DNA from: Syntrophaceae bacterium UBA1411
Lineage (GTDB): Bacteria > Desulfobacterota > Syntrophia > Syntrophales > Smithellaceae
Direction of reading: 5' to 3'
DNA: 48,944 nt
Assembly: GCA_002304995.1 (NCBI GenBank)
Contig: DBPV01000044.1
Coordinates: 79,943 to 128,886 of the forward strand
Shown: in pieces, positions 1-8,167 of the stretch
How positions within the stretch are numbered: the first letter of the stretch is position 1
How the letters are laid out: every line of letters starts with the position of its first letter
The notes under the pieces: generated by a model
What the model was told of the DNA's origin: nothing
Seen by the model: only the letters and a program-made list of their open reading frames with translations
Databases searched by the model: none
Translations under genes and position numbers: made by a program

Positions 1-1239
1 CTGGGACGGCTGATGCAGTGCGCGATCTCCCGGCAGAAGGAGTATCTGGCGGACGCTTCCGCCGTCCAGTTCACGCGCAATCCCCTGGGACTCGCGGGCG
101 CGCTCAAAAAAATCGGCGGCTCCGCTTTCGGCGCGCGCATCCGGCTTGCGGAGGCCCGTCAGGCGAGCCATCTGTTTTTCGGCGAAAGCCATCCCGACGA
201 CCTCTTTTCCTTTCTGGCAACGCATCCGCCGCTGGCCTTGCGCATCCGGCTTCTGGATCCGTCTTTTGACGGACAGTTCGTCAAAACCGCCGAGGAACAG
301 CCGACGGGCCCCAAACCGCAGTACACCACTCCCTTCTGGGGAACGACGCGCCAGGGCGCCGGCCTTGCTCCTCCGCCCGGATCGCCGCTCGTGGCCGTCA
401 TTCCCGCCCTGGTCGTCGACCGCGTCGGCCGGCCGTCGCCGGAAAACATCGTCCAGAGCCGGACCGTTTTGACCGACCTGCCGGCGGATATCCGCGCGGC
501 GGCGCGCACGCCGCAGGGCGCGGCCTCCCTTATCTACGCGCTCGTCATCGGCGCGGACCGGGCGCGCCAAAACCATGAGACGGCCGCCTTGTCCCGGGCG
601 CTGGTCCTGGAAGAAAAAACGGAGCAGGTCTTTGCCCTCGGCGCCCTGCTGGCGGGGCTTTCCAACCGCCTGAAACTGCCGCTTCTGGAACTGGCCATGC
701 CGTCCTTGGCGGGGCTCGACGGTCTGCAAAAAAGAAATTTCCTGGTGGTCCTGCAGTCGCTTGTCAACGCCGACGGCCGGATGACGCTTCTGGAACTGTC
801 CTGCCTGTGGATTCTGGACAAGCACCTCAATCCCGCCGAGGATCTGTTTCGAACCATCACCAAATTTTCCTTCGCGCAGGTAGGCCTCGACACCGTCACG
901 CTTCTGGGAGCGCTCGCCTCGGCCGGACATCCGGACGACCGCGCAAAGGCGCAGGCGGCCTTCGACGCAGGGCTTTCGCGCATTCCGGAGCTGGCCTGCC
1001 GCAAGCCGGTTTTCCTCTTTAACGAAAATCCTTCCTACGCCGGCGTAAGCCGGGTGCTCACAAATCTGACTTCCGCCTCTTTCAGGATCAGGGAAACCGT
1101 CATCGACGCCTCTGCCCACTGCGCGTTTGCGGATGCGACTGTCACGTTCGAGGAGGGAGAGCTCCTGCGCGTCATCGCGCTCGCGCTCCAGTGCCCCCTG
1201 CCGCCGTTCATTGAGCAAAATCCTCCCGCGCCGGTTTAA
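1..1239 (+). CDS. M48 family metalloprotease, C-terminal part (5' truncated by window)
   Basis: The reading frame is open from base 1, so the N-terminus lies outside the window; 412 residues are visible. The first visible residues contain RQKEYLADASAV, which matches the segment after the HExxH site in M48 (HtpX/Oma1-type) peptidases, where the Glu is the third zinc ligand. Known M48 proteins of this type are membrane-bound zinc proteases. The remaining ~350 residues form a long C-terminal extension; a stretch around residue 250 (FLVVLQSLVNADGRMTLLEL) looks like the acidic helical pattern of TerB-like domains, which is only a suggestion. The HExxH and the membrane segments cannot be checked here. 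A 47-base gap separates it from the next gene on the same strand. Confidence 0.75.
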   Translation: MGRLMQCAISRQKEYLADASAVQFTRNPLGLAGALKKIGGSAFGARIRLAEARQASHLFFGESHPDDLFSFLATHPPLALRIRLLDPSFDGQFVKTAEEQPTGPKPQYTTPFWGTTRQGAGLAPPPGSPLVAVIPALVVDRVGRPSPENIVQSRTVLTDLPADIRAAARTPQGAASLIYALVIGADRARQNHETAALSRALVLEEKTEQVFALGALLAGLSNRLKLPLLELAMPSLAGLDGLQKRNFLVVLQSLVNADGRMTLLELSCLWILDKHLNPAEDLFRTITKFSFAQVGLDTVTLLGALASAGHPDDRAKAQAAFDAGLSRIPELACRKPVFLFNENPSYAGVSRVLTNLTSASFRIRETVIDASAHCAFADATVTFEEGELLRVIALALQCPLPPFIEQNPPAPV

Positions 1240-1286
1240 GGGAGATGGGGATTGCCAAGATCACCCGGGTGTGTTAAAGCCCCTCC

Positions 1287-2615
1287 ATGTCCCTCTGGCA
1301 AAAGAAAAACCGAATCCTCGTCACCTGCCCCAAGGGCGTCGCTCCTTATCTGAAAACGGAAATCGAAGCTCTGGGATTTCCGATTCTGCATGAAATCGAC
1401 ACGGGTGTGTCCACCGAGGGAACGCTCGCCGACACGATGCGCCTCAATCTCCACCTGCGCACGGCGCAGCGCGTTTTGTACCAGCTGCAGATTTTCAAGG
1501 TCGTGTCTCCCGGCGCCCTGTACGCCGGCGTTCACGCTCTCCCCTGGGAAACGATTCTTTTCGATTCCGGTCCCAGCGCCTACCTGTGCGTCACATCCGT
1601 GGTGGAAAACGAAACGATCACGGACACACGCTATGCCAATCTCAAGGTGAAGGACGCCATCGTGGACCGCATGCGCGACAAGACCGGCCTCAGGCCGGAT
1701 GCAGGACCGGAAAAGGACCGGGCCGTCGTTCATGTATACTGGCGCAACGATCTGGCGATGGTTTATCTGGACACGTCCGGAGACCGGCTTTCCCTGCGCG
1801 GATACCGCCGGATTCCGCTGGCGGCGCCCATGCAGGAAACTCTGGCGGCGGCGGTCATCGCCGCCACCGGCTGGAACCGGCGGACGCCTTTCATCAATCC
1901 GATGTGCGGCAGCGGCACGCTGGCCATCGAGGCGGCGCTTTCCGCGCTGGGACGCGCGCCGGGCCTGTCGCGCAACCATTACGGTTTCATGCATCTGCGG
2001 GATTTTCCGCACGACGCCTGGCAGGCCCTGCGCAGAGCCGCCCGCGACGCCGCAGAAAAAACGATGAAGGCAACCATCATTGCCTCGGACATCGATCCGA
2101 AAGCCGTGGAGGCGGCGCGCCGCAACGCCGAGACGGCCGGCGTCGACCGGCTGATCGAATTCAAGGCCTGTCCGTTTGAAAGAACGCCGACGCCCGGGGG
2201 CGGCGGCGTGATCGTTCTGAATCCCCCTTACGGGGAAAGACTGGAGCCCCTCCGCAGCCGGCCGCGCCCGGCGGAGCGCAGCAGGGAAATCGCACCCGGA
2301 CAAAAAGTCATTCTCCGCAAGGGCGCCGGAGAAAAACCCGCCGCCGGCGCCCTGCAAAAACTTGCGGCGCTGTACGAAGCCTGCGGCGATTATTTCAAGA
2401 GCACCGGCCGGGGCTACCGCGGCTACATTTTCACCGGCAATCTCGATCTGGCCAAAAAAGTGGGACTGCGCACGAAACGGCGGCTGCCGTTCTACAACGG
2501 CGATATTGAATGCCGGCTTCTGGAATACGAGCTCTACGCGGGAAGCCAGAAGCATTCGGCAAAAGAAGATTTGCGAAATTCCCGTCTGCGGCCCGAGCCG
2601 GATGACAAGCCTTAG
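1287..2615 (+). CDS. THUMP-domain class I SAM-dependent RNA methyltransferase (RlmL N-half type)
   Basis: 442 residues. The N-terminal ~170 residues resemble the ferredoxin-like/THUMP RNA-binding region of RlmL/YpsC-type enzymes; the C-terminal half is a Rossmann methyltransferase with NPMCGSGTLAIEAAL (SAM binding) and VLNPPYGERL (the NPPY motif of N-methylating enzymes). Family members methylate guanine N2 in 23S rRNA or related RNA bases; the exact target here is not known. Between NPPYGERL and the next family-like helix (LYEACGDYFK) there are about 40 extra, mostly basic and Gly/Ala/Pro residues, longer than usual. The ATG at 1287 has only a weak ribosome binding site. It follows the M48 gene and is probably co-transcribed with it. 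Confidence 0.85.
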   Translation: MSLWQKKNRILVTCPKGVAPYLKTEIEALGFPILHEIDTGVSTEGTLADTMRLNLHLRTAQRVLYQLQIFKVVSPGALYAGVHALPWETILFDSGPSAYLCVTSVVENETITDTRYANLKVKDAIVDRMRDKTGLRPDAGPEKDRAVVHVYWRNDLAMVYLDTSGDRLSLRGYRRIPLAAPMQETLAAAVIAATGWNRRTPFINPMCGSGTLAIEAALSALGRAPGLSRNHYGFMHLRDFPHDAWQALRRAARDAAEKTMKATIIASDIDPKAVEAARRNAETAGVDRLIEFKACPFERTPTPGGGGVIVLNPPYGERLEPLRSRPRPAERSREIAPGQKVILRKGAGEKPAAGALQKLAALYEACGDYFKSTGRGYRGYIFTGNLDLAKKVGLRTKRRLPFYNGDIECRLLEYELYAGSQKHSAKEDLRNSRLRPEPDDKP

Positions 2616-2679
2616 AGCAACCGCAGGACGCGGAATCATGCGTGCGTCTGACGGGTCGCAAGGCCCGCGCGAATGTTTT

Positions 2680-3039
2680 TCAACCCTTTTCCCTGGCTTC
2701 TTTTTGGGCTTCCTTTGCTTCTTTCTTCCTGGCCTTGGCCAGAGTCTTCAGCGCTTTTTTATCCGGTAACGGCGAAGCGGCAACGGCCGGCGGCTGAACC
2801 GGGTCCGCAGACGGCCGGGCAGACGAATGCTCGACGGAAGAAATTTCCGCCGCGGCCGCCCCGCCCAAGAGCGCCGGCTCCTCCCGCTGCATCTTTTTTC
2901 CGGCGCGGGTCCGGCGGACCCGGGCGATGATCGCTTCGGCCATCATCCGGCCGAACTGGCCGATAAACCCGGCAATCAGCACCAGCACGACCCATTTGAG
3001 CGCCGACCAGGTGCTGATATAATCCAGAATATCCGTCAC
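2680..3039 (-). CDS. Small single-pass membrane protein of unknown function
   Basis: 119 residues. I do not recognise the family. It has one clear hydrophobic helix near residues 14-33 (WVVLVLIAGFIGQFGRMMAE), followed by a basic stretch (RVRRTRAGKK) that would stay in the cytoplasm, then a low-complexity tail rich in Ala, Pro and Ser that ends in a Lys/Glu/Ala helix. The start is a GTG at 3039, supported by AAGGGG six bases upstream and by a promoter at 3097-3126. It is transcribed away from the ankyrin gene and converges on the RNA methyltransferase. Expression as a real protein is inferred from the promoter, ribosome site and membrane helix. Confidence 0.55.
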   Translation of the reverse strand: MTDILDYISTWSALKWVVLVLIAGFIGQFGRMMAEAIIARVRRTRAGKKMQREEPALLGGAAAAEISSVEHSSARPSADPVQPPAVAASPLPDKKALKTLAKARKKEAKEAQKEAREKG

Positions 3040-3096
3040 GAAAGCCCCTTAAAAGAGAATCCGGAAGAGCGCGGCAACGGCTGCCCTTCCTTGTTT

Positions 3097-3126
3097 TTTA
3101 TATCGCAAAAACGACCATGATGACAA
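3097..3126 (-). promoter_or_regulatory. Predicted sigma-70 promoter for the small membrane protein
   Basis: Reading the minus strand, TTGTCA and TATAAA are separated by 18 bases, about 58 bases before the GTG start at 3039. Confidence 0.5.
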
Positions 3127-3151
3127 GGCCTATTCTCCCTGCGACAAACCG

Positions 3152-3180
3152 TTGAATTCGCAGGCGGCTCGTGGTAAAAA
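3152..3180 (+). promoter_or_regulatory. Predicted sigma-70 promoter for the ankyrin-lipase pair
   Basis: TTGAAT and TAAAAA are separated by exactly 17 bases. The predicted transcript start near 3187 lies downstream of any longer in-frame start, which supports the ATG at 3239 as the real start of the ankyrin gene. Confidence 0.5.
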
Positions 3181-3238
3181 AGCGCATCCCGACCAGAACG
3201 GAACCAGGACGGTGTTCGCAGGAGGGAAATCGTCTTTC

Positions 3239-4330
3239 ATGAGCAGATTGCATATACACATTTTTCTGGGGCTGATGATTCTTGCCCTCGCCGCCTGCTC
3301 GGCGCCGCCGATTCAACAGCGGCATCCCGAGGTGACCGCCGCTTACGCCGAACCGGAAACCGCTTTTTTTGAAGCAACCCGCCGGGGCGACATGGCGGTC
3401 GTCATGCGCCTGGTGGAGGAAAAAATCATCGACGTCAACCAGACCGACGCCTATTCCTGGACGGGGCTCATGTACGCGATTCAAAACAGCCATGCGGGCC
3501 TGGCGGAATATCTGCTTCTCAAAAAAGCCCGGATCAATCTGCAGGACAAAGACGGGCTTACGCCGCTCATGATCGCGGTGAACGAACGCCATCCGGACAT
3601 TGTGGAAATTCTGCTGGAGTCCGGAGCCGACGCGCTCAAACAAGACAAGCACGGCTTCACCGCCCTCATGTGGGCCGTCTACAATAAGAGCTGGGACAGC
3701 ATTCCGCTTCTGCTCGCGACGGGCAAAGGGCTCGATGCGCAAAACGGCTTCGGGGAAACGGCGCTGCATCTGGCGCTGGACTACCGTCTGTACGACGTCG
3801 CCACGGCGCTGATTGAACACAACGCCAACCTCAATCTCAAGGATCAAAACGGAAGAACGCCGCTGCACCTGGCCGCGGAAAGGGGCGATGCCGAAAACGT
3901 GCGGCTGATGATCGCCCGAGGGGCGGCCGTCGCGGCGCAAAATGAGGCGGGGGAAACGCCGCTCATGAAAAGCATCCTGAGCGGTTATACATCCGTGGCC
4001 GCGCTGCTCGTCAACCGGCCGCAGGACCTGAACCTCCGGAACACACAGGGGCAGACGGCGCTGCATCTGGCCGCGCACGCGAACCTGCCCGATACGGTTT
4101 CCCTCCTGGTGCGCAAGAAGATCAACCTCAACGTCCGGGACCGGAACGGACAAACGCCGCTCATGGCGGCAGTGCAGGCACAAGCGGAAAGGGTCATTGT
4201 TTTGCTTCTGGAGGCCGGCGCCTCGCCGGCCGTCAAAGACGCGCAGGGCAAGACGGCGCTCGATCTGGCCCGGGCCGGGAAAAATCCGAAGATCGTCGAC
4301 TACCTGGAAAAGAAGATCAAGCCCCTATGA
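3239..4330 (+). CDS. Ankyrin-repeat lipoprotein
   Basis: 363 residues from the ATG at 3239, which follows GGAGG by 13 bases; upstream in-frame starts would precede the predicted promoter. The N-terminus is a lipoprotein signal: basic start, hydrophobic core and lipobox LAAC near residue 20, so the mature protein should be membrane-anchored outside the cytoplasm. The rest is about nine ankyrin repeats with the pattern G.TPLH.A...G....V..LL..GA (for example NGRTPLHLAAERGDAENVRL). Ankyrin stacks bind proteins and have no catalytic role. Its stop overlaps the start of the lipase-like gene (ATGA, 4327-4330), so the two are probably translated together; a chaperone or inhibitor role toward that enzyme is inference only. 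Confidence 0.85.
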   Translation: MSRLHIHIFLGLMILALAACSAPPIQQRHPEVTAAYAEPETAFFEATRRGDMAVVMRLVEEKIIDVNQTDAYSWTGLMYAIQNSHAGLAEYLLLKKARINLQDKDGLTPLMIAVNERHPDIVEILLESGADALKQDKHGFTALMWAVYNKSWDSIPLLLATGKGLDAQNGFGETALHLALDYRLYDVATALIEHNANLNLKDQNGRTPLHLAAERGDAENVRLMIARGAAVAAQNEAGETPLMKSILSGYTSVAALLVNRPQDLNLRNTQGQTALHLAAHANLPDTVSLLVRKKINLNVRDRNGQTPLMAAVQAQAERVIVLLLEAGASPAVKDAQGKTALDLARAGKNPKIVDYLEKKIKPL

Positions 4331-5613
4331 AAAAACGAATTCTTTTTCGTCGCATTCTTGGTCTGGCGTTTCTTCTCGCGCTGGTTTTGGCGGACGCGGC
4401 GGGATGCCGGTACATGAGCATTCCGGCAAAAGACGATCCGCTCGCGGGACAGACGAAAGCCAAAAGCGGCGAAACGACAAACGCATACAACTCCGCGGTC
4501 ATCAAGGGCCGTCTTTCCGGCGCCGGGCCCAACCGGGAATCCACGCTTGTTTTGGCCTATCGTCCCGGTGACACCGACTATACCGAATACGTCATCGCCG
4601 CCGCGAACGGTGCGTTTCTGCTTTATCTGCCCGAGGGGCGCTATCAGCTCTTTGCCGTCACGGACGACAACCGCAACGGCGTCTTCGAGTCCGGCGAGGT
4701 CTCCGGCCAGTACGGCACTCCGGGAAATCCGGCGGAAATATCCGTCCGTGAAGGAGAGCTGGTTTCGGGCGTGGTCATTTCCCTCTCCCGGCCGGGCGGC
4801 CGCAACGCTGCGCTTCCTTTGGAATGGCGCCCGAAGAAGGGCCAACCGCTGCTGCGGCAGCTCACGCACAACGGCCAGACGCTCAAAGTCTATCATGAAT
4901 ACTTTTCGCCGGAAAATGCGCAGACCGGATACTGGAATCCCTCGTCCTTCATGAAAGCCTTCGGCGCTCACATTTATCTTGCGGAAGATTATTCTCCGCG
5001 CAAGATTCCGATACTCTTCGTTCACGGCACGGAAGGCAGCCCGCACAACTGGATGTTCTTCTGCATGCGTCTGGACCGGAGCCGCTACCAGCCCTGGTTC
5101 TTCTACTACCCCTCGGGAATGCGCCTGGGACTGGCCGCGGCCCTGCTCGACGAGGAGCTGCGGGAACTGCATGGCCGGTACGGCTTTACGAAGCTGGCCG
5201 TGGTTGCGCACAGTGTCGGCGGCCTCACGACGCGGTCGTTTTTAACCCGCTACGCTTCCGACAAGGAGCATGCCGCCATCCGTCTGTTTGTCTCGCTGGC
5301 TACGCCGTGGAGCGGTTTTAGCGTCGCCGACGCGTCGCAGGTTCTCACCCACAAAAGCATTCCCGCCTGGCTGGATCTGGGAACGCAAAGCGGCTTCATT
5401 TCAAGAACCCTGGCGGACGAGCTGCCCAAAGGTATTCACCACTATATTTTTTACGGAAAAAACGACAGCCTCTGCGGCGATAAAGCCCTCGACGACCGGG
5501 CGGTCGCCGGCGCAATCAAGCTCTACAGCTTTCCTTGCGACCACTCAAGCATTCTCGCCGACCGCCGGGTTTTCGCCCAGTTCAATAAAATTCTGGAGAA
5601 AGAACTCTGGTAG
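4327..5613 (+). CDS. Alpha/beta-hydrolase (lipase-like), probable lipoprotein
   Basis: 428 residues. The N-terminus has a signal peptide ending in DAAGC, an acceptable but atypical lipobox, so it is probably an exported lipoprotein. Residues ~55-160 look like a beta-sandwich of the carboxypeptidase-regulatory/transthyretin-like kind (GRYQLFAVTDDNRNGVFESGE). The alpha/beta-hydrolase domain follows: ILFVHGTEGSPHNW carries the oxyanion-hole HG, and VVAHSVGGLTTRSF carries the nucleophile elbow GxSxG variant AHSVGG. A C-terminal His is plausible in FPCDHSSIL. Such enzymes hydrolyse esters, often lipids; the substrate is unknown. It overlaps the ankyrin lipoprotein gene by four bases. Confidence 0.8.
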   Translation: MKKRILFRRILGLAFLLALVLADAAGCRYMSIPAKDDPLAGQTKAKSGETTNAYNSAVIKGRLSGAGPNRESTLVLAYRPGDTDYTEYVIAAANGAFLLYLPEGRYQLFAVTDDNRNGVFESGEVSGQYGTPGNPAEISVREGELVSGVVISLSRPGGRNAALPLEWRPKKGQPLLRQLTHNGQTLKVYHEYFSPENAQTGYWNPSSFMKAFGAHIYLAEDYSPRKIPILFVHGTEGSPHNWMFFCMRLDRSRYQPWFFYYPSGMRLGLAAALLDEELRELHGRYGFTKLAVVAHSVGGLTTRSFLTRYASDKEHAAIRLFVSLATPWSGFSVADASQVLTHKSIPAWLDLGTQSGFISRTLADELPKGIHHYIFYGKNDSLCGDKALDDRAVAGAIKLYSFPCDHSSILADRRVFAQFNKILEKELW

Positions 5614-5614
5614 C

Positions 5615-6421
5615 ATGAAGATCATCCGTTTCCTGTCCGACACCGAAGAAATGCTCTGCGGCGTTTTGTCGCCGGAGCGGCCCGCCTCGGCGGCCGTCAT
5701 CGCGGGACATATTCCCGGCGCCTGGAGCATCACATGCCGCGAAGCCCGGATTCAAAGGCTTCTGGCGCCGCTCGTTCCCGTCAACATCCTCGCCCTGGGC
5801 ATCAACTACAAAAAGCACGGTGACGAAACGGCGATGACCTACCCGAAAGAGCCGGTTCTTTTTATCAAGGCGACCAGCAGTCTCACCGGCCCCGACGCGC
5901 CGATCCTCCTGCCCGCAGCCGGCCCCCATCAGGTGGACTACGAGGCGGAGCTGGCCGTCGTTATCGGCAAAGCGGCCAGGAACGTCCCGCCTGAAGAAGC
6001 TCTGGATTATGTCTTCGGCTACACCTGCGCCAACGACGTGAGCGCCCGCGACTGGCAGTTCGAAAGACAAAAGGGGCAGTGGGCCAGGGGCAAGAGCTTC
6101 GACACCTTCTGTCCGCTGGGCCCCTGGATCGTCACCCGCGATGAGATTGCCGCACCGAATACGCTGGCCATCCGCTGCCTCGTCAACGGGCAGGTCGTTC
6201 AGAACGCCACCACGGCGGACATGATTTTCGACATTCCGTCCATTATCAGCCATCTGAGCCGGTCGATGACGCTTCTGCCGGGAACGGTGATTCTGACCGG
6301 CACGCCCGACGGCGTCGGCTTCACGCGCCGCCCGCCGCTGTTTCTAAAAAAAGGCGACACCGTCAGCGTGGACATTGAAAAAATCGGGACGCTGACCAAC
6401 CGGATCGAAAAAGAGGCCTGA
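5615..6421 (+). CDS. Fumarylacetoacetate hydrolase family protein
   Basis: 268 residues from ATG 5615, one base after the lipase stop, so it belongs to the same operon. The fold signature is clear: GINYKKHGDE near the start of the catalytic domain, VDYEAELAVVIGK with the ExE metal ligands, GYTCANDVSARDWQ with the Asp ligand, and GTPDGVGF near the C-terminus. The N-terminal ~65 residues match the short leader domain of this family. Members bind Mg or Mn and cleave C-C bonds or isomerise/decarboxylate beta-keto acid type substrates in aromatic degradation; oxaloacetate decarboxylation is another known activity. Context does not tell which applies. Confidence 0.9.
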   Translation: MKIIRFLSDTEEMLCGVLSPERPASAAVIAGHIPGAWSITCREARIQRLLAPLVPVNILALGINYKKHGDETAMTYPKEPVLFIKATSSLTGPDAPILLPAAGPHQVDYEAELAVVIGKAARNVPPEEALDYVFGYTCANDVSARDWQFERQKGQWARGKSFDTFCPLGPWIVTRDEIAAPNTLAIRCLVNGQVVQNATTADMIFDIPSIISHLSRSMTLLPGTVILTGTPDGVGFTRRPPLFLKKGDTVSVDIEKIGTLTNRIEKEA

Positions 6422-6477
6422 TCATTACCCGCACACGGCGTCTTTTGTCAAAATCGGAAAAAATATTCATGTGACGT

Positions 6478-6505
6478 GCAGGGAACGGTCGCGACCGTCC
6501 CCTGC
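6478..6505. repeat. Palindromic element, copy 1 (GGGAACGGTCGCGACCGT core)
   Basis: A 13-base arm with one mismatch pairs across two central bases; the core ACGGTCGCGACCGT is a perfect palindrome. It lies between the converging ends of the fumarylacetoacetase-family gene and glyA. A related palindrome lies at 15191-15216, also between converging genes. It could be a REP-like element or a two-way transcription stop, although no T-run follows directly. Confidence 0.55.
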
Positions 6506-6524
6506 AAATTGCTGCGGGTCTTTT

Positions 6525-6559
6525 CCGGGCTGTTGCCCGGGTATCTCCTGTTCGGGAGA
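6525..6559. other. Two consecutive hairpins in the convergent gap
   Basis: CCGGGC(6525-6530)/GCCCGG(6535-6540) with loop TGTT, and TCTCC(6544-6548)/GGAGA(6555-6559) with a six-base loop. With the palindrome at 6478 this gives three structures in 85 bases just past the glyA stop. Neither is followed by a T-run in either direction, so they are not textbook terminators. Confidence 0.4.
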
Positions 6560-6588
6560 ATCTAATGGAGTCGCCTCAACATTAAATT

Positions 6589-7920
6589 TTAATCCAGCCC
6601 CGGCACGGGATATCTCCGGCAGAAGGCCTCGACGTCCCGCCGGATGCCGCCGAGCAGACGGTCATCCCGGAAATGTTTCAGCGCGGCGGTCATCCAGTCG
6701 CCGATCCGGATCATCTCTTCCTCCTTCATGCCGCGCGTGGTCGCGGCCGGCGTTCCCAGGCGGATGCCGCTGGGTCTGAGCGGCGGATTCGGATCATCCG
6801 GAATGATCTGCTTGTTCGTCGTGATGGACACGCTGTCCAGAATAATTTCCGCCTGCTTGCCGTCGATGCCGAAGCTCTTTACCGTATCGATCACCATCAT
6901 GTGATTGTCCGTTCCGCCGGTAATGAGCGTCGCGCCGTTTTCCGCAAGCCTTGCGGCGAGCGCCCGGGCGTTTTTCAAAACCTGCTCGGCATACTGCTTA
7001 AATTCGGGCGCGAGCGCCTTGCCCAGCGCAACGGCGATGGCCGCAATCGTCTGCATGTGCGGACCGCCCTGCAGGCCCGGGAAAACCGACTTGTCGATGA
7101 CGTCGGCGTATTTCGCCTTGCATAGGATGAGCGACCCGCGCGGACCACGGAGGCTCTTGTGCGTGGTGGTGGTGACGATGTCGAAGCCGCTCGCGAGCGG
7201 ATTGCTCATGACGCCCGCCGCCACCAGACCGCCGATGTGCGAAATGTCCGCCATCGTAATCGCGCCCACCGCATCGGCGACTTTCTTGAAATCCTCATAG
7301 TCATAGTCGCGCGGATAGGACGTATATCCGCACAGGACGATTTTCGGCTTTGTTTCCAAAGCCGTCTTCATCAGCGCGTCAAAATCGATTTTCCCCGCGT
7401 TTTCCGGATCGGTCTTGTAGCGGACAAAGGTGAAGAGCTTTCCCATGTGCGAGACGGGCGCGCCGTGCGTCAGGTGTCCGCCGTGGGACAGGTCCATGCC
7501 CAGCACGGTATCGCCGGGCTTGAGAAACGCCAGATAAACCGCCTGGTTCATCGGCGAGCCGGACAGCGCCTGCACGTTGGCGTGTTCGGCACCGAAGACC
7601 TTCTGAGCCCGTTCGATCGCCAGGCGTTCGATCCGGTCGGTGAATTCCTGTCCGCCGTAATAGCGCCGGCCGGGATAGCCTTCGGCATACTTGTTGGTGA
7701 GAATCGATCCGTTGGCGGCCAGCACTTCCGGATAGGTGTAGTTTTCCGATGGAATGAGTTCAATTCCCCTGCGCTCCCGCTCTTCTTCTCCCCGGATTGC
7801 AGCGAAGACGTCGGGATCGTTCTGCAAAAGACGCTCCCGGTTTGCGTTTTCCGGAATTTCGCGGATAAAGGGTTGTGAAGATGAATGTTCAGACGACTGC
7901 TTTTGCTTTTTTTCAGGCAT
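6589..7920 (-). CDS. glyA: Serine hydroxymethyltransferase
   Basis: 443 residues. This PLP enzyme of the cytosol interconverts serine plus tetrahydrofolate with glycine plus methylene-tetrahydrofolate. Family hallmarks are complete: ELIPSENYTYPEVL, YAEGYPGRRYYGG, DLSHGGHLTHGAPVS, ADISHIGGLVAAG and the PLP lysine in TTTTHKSLRGPRG. The N-terminus has about 20 extra polar residues (rich in Lys, Gln, Ser) compared with the E. coli enzyme. The ATG at 7920 follows a strong GGAAGGAGG. The leader carries a probable ZTP riboswitch (7951-8029), a sensor of low one-carbon folate status that is known to control glyA in other bacteria. Confidence 0.97.
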   Translation of the reverse strand: MPEKKQKQSSEHSSSQPFIREIPENANRERLLQNDPDVFAAIRGEEERERRGIELIPSENYTYPEVLAANGSILTNKYAEGYPGRRYYGGQEFTDRIERLAIERAQKVFGAEHANVQALSGSPMNQAVYLAFLKPGDTVLGMDLSHGGHLTHGAPVSHMGKLFTFVRYKTDPENAGKIDFDALMKTALETKPKIVLCGYTSYPRDYDYEDFKKVADAVGAITMADISHIGGLVAAGVMSNPLASGFDIVTTTTHKSLRGPRGSLILCKAKYADVIDKSVFPGLQGGPHMQTIAAIAVALGKALAPEFKQYAEQVLKNARALAARLAENGATLITGGTDNHMMVIDTVKSFGIDGKQAEIILDSVSITTNKQIIPDDPNPPLRPSGIRLGTPAATTRGMKEEEMIRIGDWMTAALKHFRDDRLLGGIRRDVEAFCRRYPVPGLD

Positions 7921-7950
7921 GGCTTCCTCCTTCCTGTTTCAACAGTCTCT

Positions 7951-8029
7951 CTTTGCCCAGGCGCGCGGCAAAGGAAGGAAGCTTCCCGATGGTTCATTCC
8001 ACCTACAACGCCAGTTGCTGACCGGGAAG
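7951..8029 (-). ncRNA. Probable ZTP (pfl) riboswitch in the glyA leader
   Basis: On the minus strand the leader contains, in order, ACTGGCG, a GGTGG/CCATC hairpin, CGGGAAGC, and a 7-bp hairpin CTTTGCC/GGCAAAG whose loop and 3' side give CGCGCCTGGGCA. These match in sequence and order the conserved blocks of the ZTP riboswitch (ACUGGCG, P2, GGGRAGC, and the P3 loop CGCCUGGGC that forms a pseudoknot with GGCG). The gene behind it, glyA, is a standard target of this class. The outer helix P1 does not fit well: the best pairing is CTTCCCG(8023-8029)/CGGGAAG(7982-7988), which would involve the conserved GGGAAG. The ribosome site at 7922-7931 lies 20 bases downstream of the aptamer. Confidence 0.75.
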
Positions 8030-8031
8030 TC

Positions 8032-8060
8032 TTTTAATAAACCGCCTTCCCTTTTGTCAA
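8032..8060 (-). promoter_or_regulatory. Candidate sigma-70 promoter for glyA
   Basis: On the minus strand TTGACA is followed after 17 bases by TTAAAA. The predicted start near 8025 would fall at the very 5' edge of the riboswitch, so either the aptamer lacks a long outer helix or transcription begins further upstream. Confidence 0.4.
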
Positions 8061-8086
8061 GAATTTCTTTTACAGACAGAAGCCCC

Positions 8087-8115
8087 TTGACTTACGAAAC
8101 TCGCTCCCCTATACT
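8087..8115 (+). promoter_or_regulatory. Sigma-70 promoter for the L,D-transpeptidase
   Basis: TTGACT (8087-8092) and TATACT (8110-8115) with a 17-base spacer. The bases just before the -10 are CTCCCC, shared with the promoter at 9585-9613. Confidence 0.7.
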
Positions 8116-8167
8116 GTTTGAACACGGAAGTTCATGTCAAAAATTCAATCACCCGGGTTTTTGGAGA

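Noticed and set aside
1236..2639. A 467-codon minus-strand frame opposite the THUMP methyltransferase
   Set aside because: The plus strand has clear SAM and NPPY motifs; the reverse frame has none and no ribosome site.
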